Counted from the first letter of the stretch, positions 28,841-39,864 are shown. The stretch: DNA of 49,120 bases from Gammaproteobacteria bacterium HGW-Gammaproteobacteria-1 (GCA_002840095.1 PGZL01000015.1:25757-74876), one strand, 5' to 3'. Made by a program: numbers and translations. Notes: generated by a model not told the origin, from the sequence alone.

Positions 28841-29710
28841 ATGGAGATCACCAAAGCAGTTTTCCCGGTCGCCGGCATGGGGACGCGTTTCCTCCCCGCC
28901 ACCAAGGCCAATCCCAAGGAAATGCTCCCCATCGTCGATAAGCCGCTGATCCAGTATGCGGTGGAGGAAGCGATCGCGGCCGGTATCACCGAGATGATTT
29001 TCGTGACCAGCAGCGCCAAACGCGCCATCGAAGATCACTTCGACAAGAATTACGAACTGGAAGCCGAGCTGGAAAAAAAGGGCAAGCAGGATCTGCTGGA
29101 ACTGGTACGCAATGTCGTGCCCAACGGCGTGTCGTGTGCCTACGTCCGGCAGCCCGAGGCGCTGGGTTTGGGGCATGCGGTATTGTGTGCGAAACCCCTG
29201 ATCAAGGACGAACCCTTCGCCGTGATTCTGGCGGACGATCTGATAGACGGTCAGGGGAATGGTGCGATGGCGCAGATGGTGCGGATGTACTCCACGCACC
29301 AGTGCAGCCTGCTGGGCGTGGAAGAAGTGGCGGCGGAGGACACGGACAAGTACGGTATCGTGAAGGCGACCACAATGGATGAGCGCCTGTCACGCGTCGA
29401 ATGCATCGTGGAAAAGCCGAAACCGGCCAATGCTCCGTCGACCCTGGCGGTGGTGGGACGCTATATCCTGAATCCACGGATATTCGCATTGCTGGAAAAC
29501 ACTGAGCGTGGTGCCGGCGGAGAAATCCAGCTTACCGATGCCATTGCCGCATTGTTGCAGGAAGAGCAGGTGCTGGCCTACCGCTTCAGCGGTCGTCGCT
29601 ATGATTGCGGCAGCAAGCTGGGCTATCTCGAGGCGACAGTCGAGTATGCTTTGAAGCATCCCGAACTGAGCGACGAGTTTCGTTACTATCTGAAGAAAAA
29701 CTTCTGCTGA
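28841..29710 (+). CDS. galU: UTP-glucose-1-phosphate uridylyltransferase
   Basis: A 289-residue GalU making UDP-glucose for LPS, glycans and osmoadaptation. The nucleotide-binding signature [19 protein letters not shown] is at residues 12-30; [18 protein letters not shown] and EKPKPA are family motifs. It lies alone between the ComEA terminator and the convergent tRNA-Asn gene, with GCAGGATG before its ATG. Confidence 0.97.
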   Translation: MEITKAVFPVAGMGTRFLPATKANPKEMLPIVDKPLIQYAVEEAIAAGITEMIFVTSSAKRAIEDHFDKNYELEAELEKKGKQDLLELVRNVVPNGVSCAYVRQPEALGLGHAVLCAKPLIKDEPFAVILADDLIDGQGNGAMAQMVRMYSTHQCSLLGVEEVAAEDTDKYGIVKATTMDERLSRVECIVEKPKPANAPSTLAVVGRYILNPRIFALLENTERGAGGEIQLTDAIAALLQEEQVLAYRFSGRRYDCGSKLGYLEATVEYALKHPELSDEFRYYLKKNFC

Positions 29711-29736
29711 GATGAACTGCGGGAAGCAGGATGATT

Positions 29737-29812
29737 TGGCTCCCCCGGTTGGACTCGAACCAACGACACACGGATTAACAGTCCGCTGATCTACCGACTG
29801 ATCTACGGGGGA
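29737..29812 (-). tRNA. tRNA-Asn (anticodon GTT)
   Basis: On the minus strand a 76-base cloverleaf starts TCCCCCG at 29812, has anticodon loop CTGTTAA (GTT), the T-loop GGTTCGAGTCC and ends CGGGGGA-G-CCA with CCA encoded at 29737-29739. Sequence and structure match bacterial tRNA-Asn. Confidence 0.98.
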
Positions 29813-29828
29813 ATCGATAGAGGCGCAT

Positions 29829-29857
29829 ATACTACTTATCCGCCTTCCCGAGGTCAA
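29829..29857 (-). promoter_or_regulatory. tRNA-Asn promoter
   Basis: TTGACC (29852-29857) and TAGTAT (29829-29834) on the minus strand are 17 bases apart and sit 16 bases before the tRNA. A GC-rich discriminator (GCGCC) follows the -10, the type linked to stringent control of stable RNA. Confidence 0.7.
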
Positions 29858-29861
29858 TACT

Positions 29862-30449
29862 TCAAGCCGGACATTGCAGCGATTCGTCCTTGGCATTTTT
29901 GTCGGAGACCCGGACGCGTCCGCTGCGGGCAATAATCAACGCACGGGCCTCCGTCGGCCCCCTGTTGTCGCAGAAGGTGAAGGTGCCGTTGCTGCTGGCA
30001 GAACCGTTCGGATAATAGATGACGTAGTTGGAGCTGGGGAACGCGCTCCACTCCAGGGTCTGCTCCCGGGCTAGTGCATCCTGGGTCCACAACAGCGGTT
30101 CGTCGCCGCTCCACGCCTTGTCACCGTTTTCATCCACAAAAACAATCCAGCCGTCGTGCCACTGGCGGGTCTTGTCGCAGCCGTCCACCGGGTTTCCCTT
30201 GCAGATGACTGCAGGCAGGCTGCGCTTTATGGCTTCGCTGCGGGCGTAATTGAGGGTGCTGCTGAGGGTGTTGATGGCGGTGGTGCGGCGGTTGTTGTGC
30301 ATGAGGCCGGCGAAGGAGGGGAGCGCCATGCCCACGACTACCGCGGCTATGGCCAGCCCGATGAAGAGTTCTATCAGTGTGTAGCCCTGTTGCCGTTCGG
30401 CGGTGCTGCCTGAGGCATAAGCCAGGGCGGGGGAGAAGTTGACGTCCAT
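29862..30449 (-). CDS. GspH/FimT family pseudopilin
   Basis: A 195-residue minor pseudopilin. A long 22-residue leader ends at G22 before YTLIELFIGLAIAAVVVG, giving a prepilin-peptidase site with tyrosine in place of the usual Phe and the conserved Glu5 (E27). The C-terminal GspH domain follows, with NYARSEAIKR and an end pair of cysteines (about C175 and C193) that may form a disulfide. FimT-type proteins prime type IV pili and in some species bind DNA. No other pilus gene is adjacent, so it is an orphan. A hairpin covers its ribosome-site region. Confidence 0.9.
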   Translation of the reverse strand: MDVNFSPALAYASGSTAERQQGYTLIELFIGLAIAAVVVGMALPSFAGLMHNNRRTTAINTLSSTLNYARSEAIKRSLPAVICKGNPVDGCDKTRQWHDGWIVFVDENGDKAWSGDEPLLWTQDALAREQTLEWSAFPSSNYVIYYPNGSASSNGTFTFCDNRGPTEARALIIARSGRVRVSDKNAKDESLQCPA

Positions 30450-30452
30450 GTC

Positions 30453-30475
30453 ATACCCACATCCGTGTTGGGTAT
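30453..30475 (-). promoter_or_regulatory. Hairpin over the pseudopilin ribosome-site region
   Basis: ATACCCA (30453-30459) and TGGGTAT (30469-30475) form a 7-bp stem with a nine-base loop, ending three bases before the ATG of the pseudopilin gene. On the mRNA the GGGT that could bind the ribosome lies in the stem, so folding may limit translation (inference). Confidence 0.35.
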
Positions 30476-30485
30476 AACCATACGG

Positions 30486-30516
30486 CAGCAGGGCTCTTTT
30501 AAGAAGAGCCCCGCTG
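30486..30516 (-). terminator. Hairpin after the aminotransferase gene
   Basis: GGGCTCTT (30491-30498) pairs with AAGAGCCC (30504-30511), extended by CAGC/GCTG pairing at the base. It lies about 35 bases beyond the aminotransferase stop on the minus strand, before the pseudopilin gene. No T-tract follows, so termination may be inefficient. Confidence 0.4.
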
Positions 30517-30550
30517 TCAGTGCCTTAGGGAATTATGTGTCGGATTTTTC

Positions 30551-31741
30551 CTATTTTTCGCCGAACAGCCCGCCCAGACGCTGCAGGGCATTGCGCAGGT
30601 TGTCGAGCGAGGTGGCGAAGGACAGGCGCATATAGCCTTCGCTGCCGAACGCCGAGCCGGGCACGAGGGCCACGCCGGTACTGTTGAGGATGTATTCCGC
30701 CAGTTCGATGTCGTTGCTGATGCCGTCGTGGGAGGCGATGACCTCACGCATGTCGGGGAAGGAATAGAACGCACCCTGCGAGGGCAGACAGTTGACCCCT
30801 TTGATGCGGTTCAGGCCAGCCACCACGAAATCGTGACGCTCCTTGAAGGCCTGGAGCATGGTCTGGATGCAGCCCTGATCACCGTTGAGCGCGGCTTCCG
30901 CCGCCACCTGTGAAATGGAGGTGGGGTTGGAGGTGCTCTGCGACTGGATGTTCTTCATCGCCTCGATCAGCTTGTCCGGACCCGCGGCATAGCCGATGCG
31001 CCAGCCGGTCATGGAGTAGGCCTTGGAGACGCCGTTGAGGACGATGGTGCGGTCGTACAGATCCGGGCAGGCATTGAGAATGTTCACAAACGGCTCGTCC
31101 GCCCACAGGATGTGCTCGTACATGTCGTCCGAGGCGATCAGTACCTGGGGATGGCGGCGCAGCACCTCGCCCAGGGCGGCCAGTTCGGCCTGGCTGTAGG
31201 CCACGCCGGTGGGGTTGGACGGGCTGTTCAGCACCACCAGGCGGGTGCGGGGGGTGAGCGCCGCCTCCAGCTGGGCCGGAGTGATCTTGAAGCCCTGTTC
31301 GAGGCCGGCCTCGACGATGACCGGCACGCCTTCGGCCAGCAGGACCATGTCCGGGTAGGAGACCCAGTACGGGGCCGGGATGATGACCTCGTCGCCGGCA
31401 TCCAGCAGGGCCTGGGCCAGATTATAAAAACTCTGCTTGCCGCCGCAGGAGACCAGAATCTGCTTGGGCGAGTAACTCAGGCCGTTGTCGCGGGCGAACT
31501 TGGCAATGATGGCCTTTTTCAGGCCCGGGGTGCCGTCCACGGCGGTATACTTGGTGAACCCGCCATGGATGGCCGCGATGGCGGCCTGCTTGATGTGCTC
31601 GGGGGTGTCGAAATCCGGCTCGCCGGCGCCGAGGCCGATGATATCCTTGCCCTGGGCCTTGAGTTCCTGGGCGCGCGCGGTGACCGCCAGGGTGGGGGAA
31701 GGCTTGATGCTCTGAACGCGCTTGGACAATTGGATATCCAC
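30551..31741 (-). CDS. Pyridoxal phosphate-dependent aminotransferase (aspartate type, class I)
   Basis: A 396-residue class I aminotransferase of the Ib aspartate/prephenate aminotransferase group. Features are LGAGEPDFDTPEHI at residues 37-50, YTAVDGTPGLKKAI, NSPSNPTGVAY (172-182) and the PLP lysine in LNGVSKAYSMTGWRIG (K240). It should interconvert aspartate and oxaloacetate; prephenate or aromatic substrates are possible. The start is a GTG at 31741, supported by GAGGA six bases upstream; an ATG at 31798 adds 19 unconserved residues. It diverges from uvrB. Confidence 0.93.
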   Translation of the reverse strand: MDIQLSKRVQSIKPSPTLAVTARAQELKAQGKDIIGLGAGEPDFDTPEHIKQAAIAAIHGGFTKYTAVDGTPGLKKAIIAKFARDNGLSYSPKQILVSCGGKQSFYNLAQALLDAGDEVIIPAPYWVSYPDMVLLAEGVPVIVEAGLEQGFKITPAQLEAALTPRTRLVVLNSPSNPTGVAYSQAELAALGEVLRRHPQVLIASDDMYEHILWADEPFVNILNACPDLYDRTIVLNGVSKAYSMTGWRIGYAAGPDKLIEAMKNIQSQSTSNPTSISQVAAEAALNGDQGCIQTMLQAFKERHDFVVAGLNRIKGVNCLPSQGAFYSFPDMREVIASHDGISNDIELAEYILNSTGVALVPGSAFGSEGYMRLSFATSLDNLRNALQRLGGLFGEK

Positions 31742-31779
31742 CGTTTTCCTCGATGCAAAAGTTGGAAATAAAACCGCAC

Positions 31780-31786
31780 TAATATA
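31780..31786. promoter_or_regulatory. Overlapping -10-like elements between the aminotransferase gene and uvrB
   Basis: TAATATA reads TAATAT toward uvrB and TATATT toward the aminotransferase. On the minus strand TTCAGG lies 17 bases upstream; on the plus strand no good -35 is seen. No CTG-N10-CAG LexA box is present in 31742-31827. Confidence 0.25.
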
Positions 31787-31827
31787 GCTGAACCGCAAGC
31801 GTTCCTGAATCCCCCAAGCGGCGAATT

Positions 31828-33852
<2,025 letters not shown>

Positions 33853-33865
33853 CCCGGTCCCCGGT

Positions 33866-34168
33866 TCAGTCGATTTTTCCCGCCTCGATCAGGGGCATCA
33901 CCCAGTAATGCAGGCCGGCGCCGGCGAAATCCGTGCGCAGCAGGCCCAGCAGTTGCGTCACCGCCGCGCAGTCGGTATGGACGTGGAACATCACCTTGCG
34001 CTGGCGCCCCATGACCTGTTCCGCCAGCGACAGTTCCGTCTGCCGGCTGCCGTGCCCGTCGATGCGGGTGCTGCTGAAGCCCGACAGCTGTTCCCGTGCC
34101 AGCAGCCAGTCCACCAGCGACTCTTCCAGTGCGGGGGTGGTGACGATAACCAGTAAGCACTCTTGCAT
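33866..34168 (-). CDS. DUF3240 family protein
   Basis: A 100-residue cytosolic protein of the DUF3240 family (MQECLLVIVTTPALEESLVDWLL, HVHTDCAAVTQLLGLL). The alternating beta/alpha pattern suggests a ferredoxin-like fold similar to PII proteins (inference). The family is often found at the end of heavy-metal RND operons, as here, nine bases after the pump gene, which suggests a regulatory or metal-sensing role. AGGAAA precedes its ATG. Confidence 0.88.
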   Translation of the reverse strand: MQECLLVIVTTPALEESLVDWLLAREQLSGFSSTRIDGHGSRQTELSLAEQVMGRQRKVMFHVHTDCAAVTQLLGLLRTDFAGAGLHYWVMPLIEAGKID

Positions 34169-34177
34169 GATGGTTTC

Positions 34178-37100
34178 CTAACGGGCCTCGCCATAGCGGC
34201 GGTAGAGGATCGGCAACAGGATCAGGGTCAGCAGGGTGGAGGTCACCAGACCGCCGATGACCACGATGGCCAGGGGGCGCTGGATCTCCGACCCCGGTCC
34301 GGTGGCGAACAGCAGCGGCACCAGGCCGAAGGCGGCGATGCTGGCCGTCATCAACACCGGGCGCAGGCGACGCCTGGCGCCTTCGATCACCACGTCGGCC
34401 AGCGCCATGCCATGGTCGCGCAGCTGGTTGAAGTAGGTGACCATCACCACGCCGTTCAATACGGCGATACCGAGCAGGGCGATGAATCCCACCGAAGCCG
34501 GCACCGACAGGTACTCGCCGGACAGCCATAGCGAGAACACGCCGCCGATCATGGCAAAGGGGATGTTGGTCAACACCAGGGCGGCTTGGCGTACCGAGCC
34601 GAAGGTGGAAAACAGCAGCAGGAAGATCAGGCCGACGGCCACCGGCACCACGATGGACAAGCGGCGGGCCGCGCGTTGCTGGTTCTCGAACTGGCCGCCC
34701 CACTCGATGTGATAGCCGGTGGGCAGCTTGATTTGCGCCTCCACCAGGGACTTGGCCTCGTCGACGAAACCGACCAGATCGCGCCCGCGCACATTGGCAA
34801 CCACCACTGTGTAACGCGCCGCCTTCTCGCGTCCCACCTTGACCGGGCCCTCGACGCGTTCCAGCGTGGCGACGGTCGACAGCGGGATATTGCGTCCGTC
34901 GGGCAGGGTGATCTGCATGGCGGCAAAACGCTCCGGCGCCATGCGCAGCTCCTCGCTGCCGCGCAGGATCAGCGGTGTGCGGCGGATGCCTTCGTGCACC
35001 GTGCCGACATCGATGCCTTCCACCTGGGCACGCAGGACCGCTTCCAGCTCATTGATCGACAGACCGAGGCGGCCGGCGGCAAGGCGGTCGATGCCGACCT
35101 GCAGATACTGCACGCCGGAGTTCTCCGAGGTGCGCACGTCCTCGGCGCCGGGCAGTGCGGCGATCAACGTATTGATCTGCCGTGCCAGGGCGTCGAGCTC
35201 ACCGACGTCGCTGCCGAAAATCTTGATCGCCACATCGCCACGCACGCCGGTGAGCATCTCCGATACGCGCATTTCGATGGGCTGGGTGAAGCCGTAGTTG
35301 ATGCCCGGTATTTCGTTCATCACCTGGCGGATGGCGTCGGTCAGCTCTTCCTTGGTTTTCATGCGCCATTCTGCGCGCGGCTTGAGGACGAGGAAACTGT
35401 CGGTGTCGTTGAGCCCCATGGGGTCCAGTCCCAGTTCATCGGAGCCGACGCGGGCAATGACGCCGGTAATCTCGGGGACGTTCTCCATCAAGGCGCGCTG
35501 CACCCGCAGGTCCAGCGCGACCGATTGTTCCAGGTTGATGGAGGGCAGTTTTTCCAGTTGTACCAGCAGGCTGCCCTCATCCATGGTCGGCATGAAGGTC
35601 TTGCCGATTTGGGTGTAGGCGGCACCGGTGGCGAGCAGCAGGGTGAGGGCGCCGGCGATGACCGGCCGTGGATGAGCCAGGCACCAGTGCAGCGCCGGCA
35701 GGTAATAGCCGGTCGCCTTGCGCACCACCCAGGGCTCCTCGTGACTGACTTTTTTCAGCAGGAACGAGGCCAGCACCGGTATGGCCGTCAGCGACAGCAG
35801 CAGCGAACCGGCCAGGGCGAAGACGATGGTCAGCGCCACCGGGATGAACAGCTTGCCCTCCAGCCCCTGCAGGGTGAGCAGCGGCAGGAACACGATGATG
35901 ATTACCAGGATGCCCGAGGTCACCGGCACGCCGACCTCGCGTACCGCACGGTAGATCAGATGCAGGCGCGGCAGCCGTTGCTGCTGTTCGCCGTGCGCCA
36001 GGTGGGTGACGATGTTTTCCACCACCACCACCGCGGCGTCCACCAGCATGCCGATGGCGATGGCCAGGCCGCCGAGGCTCATCAGGTTGGCGGACATGCC
36101 GAACTGGCGCATCAGGATGAAGGTGACCAGTGCCGCCAGCGGCAGTACCAGGGCCACGGTAAGGGCGGCGCGCAGGTTGCCCAGAAACAGCACCAGCAGC
36201 ACCAGTACCAGCACGATGGCTTCGGTCAGTGCCTTGCTCACGGTGTTGACGGCCTGGGACACCAGATCGCCGCGGTTGTAGAACACGTCGATGGTGATGC
36301 CTTCCGGCAGCGTAGGGGCCAGTTCAAGCAGCTTGGCCTGCACCCCTTCCACCACCGTGCGTGCGTTGGCGCCGCGCAGACCGAGCACCAGCCCTTCCAC
36401 GGTTTCGCCTTCTCCGTTGCGCGTCACCGCGCCGTAGCGGGTGATGGCACCGATGCGCGCCGTGGCCACTTCGCCGACGCGTACCGGCACGCCGGCGGTG
36501 GACTTCACCACGATGGCGCGCACGTCGTCCAGCGAGCGGATACGCCCCTCGGCGCGCACCAGCAGGGCTTCGTCGCCTTCACTGAGCCGGCCGGCACCGT
36601 CATTGCGGTTGTTCGCTTCCAGCGCCATCACCAGTTCGTTCATGCCCACGCCGCGGGCGTTCATGCGCGCCGGGTCGGGTACCACTTCGTAGGCGCGCGC
36701 CAGGCCGCCCAGGGCATTGACGTCGGCCACGCCGGGCACGGTGCGCAGGGCGGGACGGATGGTCCAGTCGAGCAGGCTGCGCTTTTCCATCGCATCGAGG
36801 CTGTCGCCTTCGATGGTGAACATGAACATTTCGCCCAGCGGCGTGGTCATCGGCGCAATGCCGCCGCTGATGTCGGCGGGCAGGTCGCTCCAGATGGCGT
36901 TGAGCCGTTCCGCCACCTGTTGCCTGGCCCAATAGATATCGGTGCCGTCCTCGAAATCGACCGTGATGTCGGTCAGCGCATATTTGGCCACCGAGCGCAG
37001 CATGACCTGATAGGGGATGCCGAGCATCTCCACCTCGATGGGGGCGGTGATGCGCTGCTCCACTTCCTCCGGCGTCATGCCCGGCGCCTTGATGATGATC

Positions 37101-37246
37101 TTCACCTGGGTGGAGGAAATGTCGGGAAAGGCATCAATAGGGATGTTCTGGAAGGCCAGCGTGCCGGCACCGACCAGCATCAGCACGGCCAGCAGGGTGA
37201 GCAGGCGCTGGGTCAGCGCGAACTGAATCAGGCGGGCGAGCATCAT
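34178..37246 (-). CDS. Heavy-metal efflux RND pump, CzcA/CusA family
   Basis: A 1022-residue inner-membrane RND permease with 12 predicted membrane helices and two large periplasmic loops; proton-driven metal export. The TM4 motif reads AIGMLVDAAVVVVEN at residues 397-411. This fits the A-x-G-x3-D-x-A-x3-VEN pattern assigned to monovalent (Cu/Ag) pumps rather than the DFG...DGA...VEN of divalent CzcA pumps. Other stretches (SDELGLDPMGLNDTDSFLVLKPRAEW) look CzcA-like, so substrate is uncertain. The start overlaps the adaptor stop (ATGA), and a second ATG follows directly. Confidence 0.93.
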   Translation of the reverse strand: MMLARLIQFALTQRLLTLLAVLMLVGAGTLAFQNIPIDAFPDISSTQVKIIIKAPGMTPEEVEQRITAPIEVEMLGIPYQVMLRSVAKYALTDITVDFEDGTDIYWARQQVAERLNAIWSDLPADISGGIAPMTTPLGEMFMFTIEGDSLDAMEKRSLLDWTIRPALRTVPGVADVNALGGLARAYEVVPDPARMNARGVGMNELVMALEANNRNDGAGRLSEGDEALLVRAEGRIRSLDDVRAIVVKSTAGVPVRVGEVATARIGAITRYGAVTRNGEGETVEGLVLGLRGANARTVVEGVQAKLLELAPTLPEGITIDVFYNRGDLVSQAVNTVSKALTEAIVLVLVLLVLFLGNLRAALTVALVLPLAALVTFILMRQFGMSANLMSLGGLAIAIGMLVDAAVVVVENIVTHLAHGEQQQRLPRLHLIYRAVREVGVPVTSGILVIIIVFLPLLTLQGLEGKLFIPVALTIVFALAGSLLLSLTAIPVLASFLLKKVSHEEPWVVRKATGYYLPALHWCLAHPRPVIAGALTLLLATGAAYTQIGKTFMPTMDEGSLLVQLEKLPSINLEQSVALDLRVQRALMENVPEITGVIARVGSDELGLDPMGLNDTDSFLVLKPRAEWRMKTKEELTDAIRQVMNEIPGINYGFTQPIEMRVSEMLTGVRGDVAIKIFGSDVGELDALARQINTLIAALPGAEDVRTSENSGVQYLQVGIDRLAAGRLGLSINELEAVLRAQVEGIDVGTVHEGIRRTPLILRGSEELRMAPERFAAMQITLPDGRNIPLSTVATLERVEGPVKVGREKAARYTVVVANVRGRDLVGFVDEAKSLVEAQIKLPTGYHIEWGGQFENQQRAARRLSIVVPVAVGLIFLLLFSTFGSVRQAALVLTNIPFAMIGGVFSLWLSGEYLSVPASVGFIALLGIAVLNGVVMVTYFNQLRDHGMALADVVIEGARRRLRPVLMTASIAAFGLVPLLFATGPGSEIQRPLAIVVIGGLVTSTLLTLILLPILYRRYGEAR

Positions 37247-38349
37247 TCACCCCCGCCCAGGCCCATGGATGCCCCTTTCACCGCCGCCAGTCCGGTGACG
37301 GCGATGCGTTCCTGCGGGGTAAAGCGGGCCACGATCACCGTCTTGCCGTTCTGGTTGCCCAGGGCCTCGACGATGCGCGGCGCGAAGCCGGTGGCGGTCT
37401 GCACGAACACGATGCTGTGCTGGCCGCTGCGCACCACTGCGGCGGACGGCACCTGGTAGCGTCCCTCGCCCGGGGTGCCGGCGATGGTGGCCTGCACGTA
37501 TTGGCCCGGGCGCAGGGCGCCGGAACCGGCGGAAAGCTCGGCCCGCACCCGGACCGTCTGGCTGGCCGCATCGACGTCGCGGCCGACGCTGAGCAGACGT
37601 CCCTCGGCGCCGAAGGCTGCCACTTTTACCGCGGCGCCGGCGGCGAGATTGGGCAGATGTTCCAGCGGCACGCGGATCTCGAGCCAGAGCGGATCGAGAT
37701 TGGCGATGCGGTAGATGGGGTCGCTCATATTGAGACGCTGCCCCGGCTCCGCCAGGCGTTCCAGCACCACGCCGGTGATCGGGGCGCGCAGTTGCAGGGT
37801 GGTGCTGAGGCGGCGGTTCTGCTCCAGCGTCGCGATGTCCCGTTGCGCCATGCCGGCCAGCAACAGCGCCTGGCGCCGTTCGTCCAGGGCGGCGTTGACT
37901 TCGTCGAAGCCGCTTTGCGTTTCCTGGTAGCGACGCCGGGCGATGATGCCTTCCTTGAACAGCATTTCGTCGCGGGTCAGGCCGGTCCGGGCCAGGTGCT
38001 GCTGGGTCAACGCCTGGAGGAAATCCCGTTGCAGCGACACCAAATCCGGACTTTTGACGCGGGCGATGACGTCGTCTTCCACCACCTCGTCGCCCACGGC
38101 GGCGGGCATGTATTCCAGCAGCCCCGCCTGGGGCGCGGCGACGAGGCGCACCTGATCCGGTGCCACCGTGACCAGGGCGGGCAGCTCCTGGCCGAAGACG
38201 GTGCTTGCCGCCTCGGGCGCAGCGGTGCTGACCCCCAGCGTGTGCTGCTGCGGCAGCGACATGACGACGTCCTGCGCGGGCAGATCGGCGGCGTGGGCCG
38301 GCAGCAGGGCCAGGCTGGAGAGGATGAGTACGGGCAGCAGCGACTTCAT
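37243..38349 (-). CDS. RND efflux periplasmic adaptor subunit (CzcB-like)
   Basis: A 368-residue membrane-fusion protein. The N-terminal signal peptide ends near HAA (residue 21). The lipoyl-like halves appear as QAGLLEYMPAAVGDEVVEDD and LRAPITGVVLERLAEPGQRL, with an alpha-helical hairpin between them and beta-barrel and membrane-proximal domains after. It links the pump to the outer membrane factor. No His-rich metal-binding N-terminal segment is seen, unlike classical CzcB. It overlaps the genes on both sides by four bases. Confidence 0.93.
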   Translation of the reverse strand: MKSLLPVLILSSLALLPAHAADLPAQDVVMSLPQQHTLGVSTAAPEAASTVFGQELPALVTVAPDQVRLVAAPQAGLLEYMPAAVGDEVVEDDVIARVKSPDLVSLQRDFLQALTQQHLARTGLTRDEMLFKEGIIARRRYQETQSGFDEVNAALDERRQALLLAGMAQRDIATLEQNRRLSTTLQLRAPITGVVLERLAEPGQRLNMSDPIYRIANLDPLWLEIRVPLEHLPNLAAGAAVKVAAFGAEGRLLSVGRDVDAASQTVRVRAELSAGSGALRPGQYVQATIAGTPGEGRYQVPSAAVVRSGQHSIVFVQTATGFAPRIVEALGNQNGKTVIVARFTPQERIAVTGLAAVKGASMGLGGGE

Positions 38350-39611
38350 GGGGTGACTCCGACGGCTTGGTTGTAACGGGCTATGGCCTGCTGCAGCTGG
38401 AGCGTGCGCAGGCTGAGGGTACGTTCGGCGGTGTAGGCGCGGGTCTGCACCCGCAGGCGTTGCACCAGATCGATTTCGCCCAGGTCAAAGGCGATGCGCG
38501 CCATGCGCAGGTTTTCCCGCGCCAGCGTCTCTTGCTCCCGGGCCAGCTCCAGTTCGGCGCGCAGGGTTTCCAGGGTGTGACCCGCTTCGAACAGTGCCAG
38601 TTCCAGAGTGCGCCGCAACGCCAGCTGGGCGCTCTGGGCTTCGGCCAGCTGATTGTTGGCCGAAGCGATGGCCGGGCCGGCATGGCTGGCGCCGGCGAAG
38701 GGGAGGCGCAGACCGATGCCGATGCTGTCGTGCGCTATCCCGCTGATCGCCTCCTCATCGCGGCGGCTTCCCACGATGAGCTGGGGACTGTCGCTGCCTG
38801 CGCTCCGGGTCCGTTGCAGATCGGCCTGAGCCCGTTCGACCCGGCGCCTCGCCTCGCTCAGCAGCGGGTGGTCGTCGGCGATGGTATTGAGGCTGCTTGC
38901 GGTTTCGCTGAAATCCGCCGGCCGCTGCGGCAGGCCGGAGAGTGCCATATACCGTTTCTCGGCATGGCGTACTCCGGTGGTGGCGAGCAGATATTCGTCC
39001 AGTTTTCCCAGGGTTTCGTCGCGCACCAGCAACAGATCGGCCTCGGCCAGATCGCCGGCCTGAACCCGGCGCCGGACATCCTGTTCCAGGGTCTGCGCGG
39101 AGGTCCATGCGCGGCGGGCGAGATTGCGATGCTCTTCCGCCAGCGCCAGTTCCCACAACGCATCGCGTACCAGACCGGCAATGTCCAGTTCCAGCGCGCG
39201 GTCGTGCGCCTCGGCGTAGCCGGCGGCGGCCTCGGCCAGATCGCGGCTTGCCTGCCGCTGTCCCCAGCGCCAGAGGGGGAGTTCCACGTTGACTTCCGAT
39301 TCCCGCAGGCCGCGGTTGGTGCCGGCCTCGTCGGTCTGATGGCGCAGGGCCAGGGCCGGGCTGCCCGCCAGCAGGCTGTCGGCTCGTGCAGACAGCGCCA
39401 TCGCCTCCTGGCGGTAGGCTTCCGGCAGGCCGCTGCGCGGATCCAGGGCCAGAGCGGCGGAGTATATGTCGTGCAGGGTGAGGTCGGCTCTCGCCTCGAC
39501 CCGCTGGCTGTACGACACGGCAGCGGCGCGATCGGCGGTGCTATCGGCCGCCACGACCGGGGCGACGGTGAGTGCAACGCACAGGCCAAACACGGTTGGA
39601 GCTAGGCGCAT
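38346..39611 (-). CDS. TolC family outer membrane factor (CzcC-like)
   Basis: A 421-residue outer membrane efflux protein with a signal peptide (cleavage near VVAA, residue ~15) and two internal repeats of long helices typical of TolC/CzcC. It forms the outer membrane channel of the metal efflux complex. The ATG at 39611 directly before the hydrophobic signal is preferred; a TTG at 39632 would add seven residues. It is first in the operon. The 125 bases upstream, toward tRNA-Val, show no clear minus-strand promoter and no recognised regulator gene. Confidence 0.9.
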   Translation of the reverse strand: MRLAPTVFGLCVALTVAPVVAADSTADRAAAVSYSQRVEARADLTLHDIYSAALALDPRSGLPEAYRQEAMALSARADSLLAGSPALALRHQTDEAGTNRGLRESEVNVELPLWRWGQRQASRDLAEAAAGYAEAHDRALELDIAGLVRDALWELALAEEHRNLARRAWTSAQTLEQDVRRRVQAGDLAEADLLLVRDETLGKLDEYLLATTGVRHAEKRYMALSGLPQRPADFSETASSLNTIADDHPLLSEARRRVERAQADLQRTRSAGSDSPQLIVGSRRDEEAISGIAHDSIGIGLRLPFAGASHAGPAIASANNQLAEAQSAQLALRRTLELALFEAGHTLETLRAELELAREQETLARENLRMARIAFDLGEIDLVQRLRVQTRAYTAERTLSLRTLQLQQAIARYNQAVGVTP

Positions 39612-39689
39612 ATATGAATCGTTCCACGGCAAGGGATATGGGCGGGCAGTATGAAGGCGAAAACTTAAACCTAGATTAATGCGGCGGTG

Positions 39690-39719
39690 TTGTTTCGCAT
39701 GAGGGGGCTGTGCTATCTT
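39690..39719 (+). promoter_or_regulatory. tRNA-Val promoter
   Basis: TTGTTT (39690-39695) and TATCTT (39714-39719) are 18 bases apart, and TGC before the -10 makes it an extended element. The tRNA begins 17 bases after the -10. Confidence 0.55.
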
Positions 39720-39736
39720 ACGCCGCCTCGAACATT

Positions 39737-39813
39737 AGGCGTGTAGCTCAGCTGGTTAGAGCACCACCTTGACATGGTGGGGGTCGTTGGTTCGAGTCCA
39801 ATCACGCCTACCA
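39737..39813 (+). tRNA. tRNA-Val (anticodon GAC)
   Basis: A 77-base cloverleaf: acceptor AGGCGTG pairs with CACGCCT, the D-arm is GCTCAGCTGGTTAGAGC, the anticodon loop TTGACAT gives GAC, the T-arm is GGTTCGAGTCC, and CCA is encoded. It closely matches E. coli valV/valW through the anticodon and T arms. Confidence 0.98.
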
Positions 39814-39823
39814 GTTTCATCAC

Positions 39824-39850
39824 AAGCCCCGCGAATGCGGGGTTTTGTGT
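39824..39850 (+). terminator. Terminator after tRNA-Val
   Basis: CCCCGC (39827-39832) and GCGGGG (39837-39842) pair around GAAT, followed by TTTTGTGTTT, starting 11 bases after the tRNA. Confidence 0.78.
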
Positions 39851-39864
39851 TTCTGGGGGATCTC

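Noticed and set aside
31742-31827. LexA (SOS) box before uvrB
   Set aside because: No CTG-N10-CAG pattern was found on either strand of the interval.
34586-37459. Long plus-strand open frame opposite the RND pump (957 codons)
   Set aside because: Compositional shadow of the pump gene, His/Gln/Gly-rich with no recognisable domain.
39769-39864. Upstream extension of the YdcF-like gene
   Set aside because: The extension would start inside tRNA-Val and read through its terminator; the ATG at 39865 has a good ribosome site.
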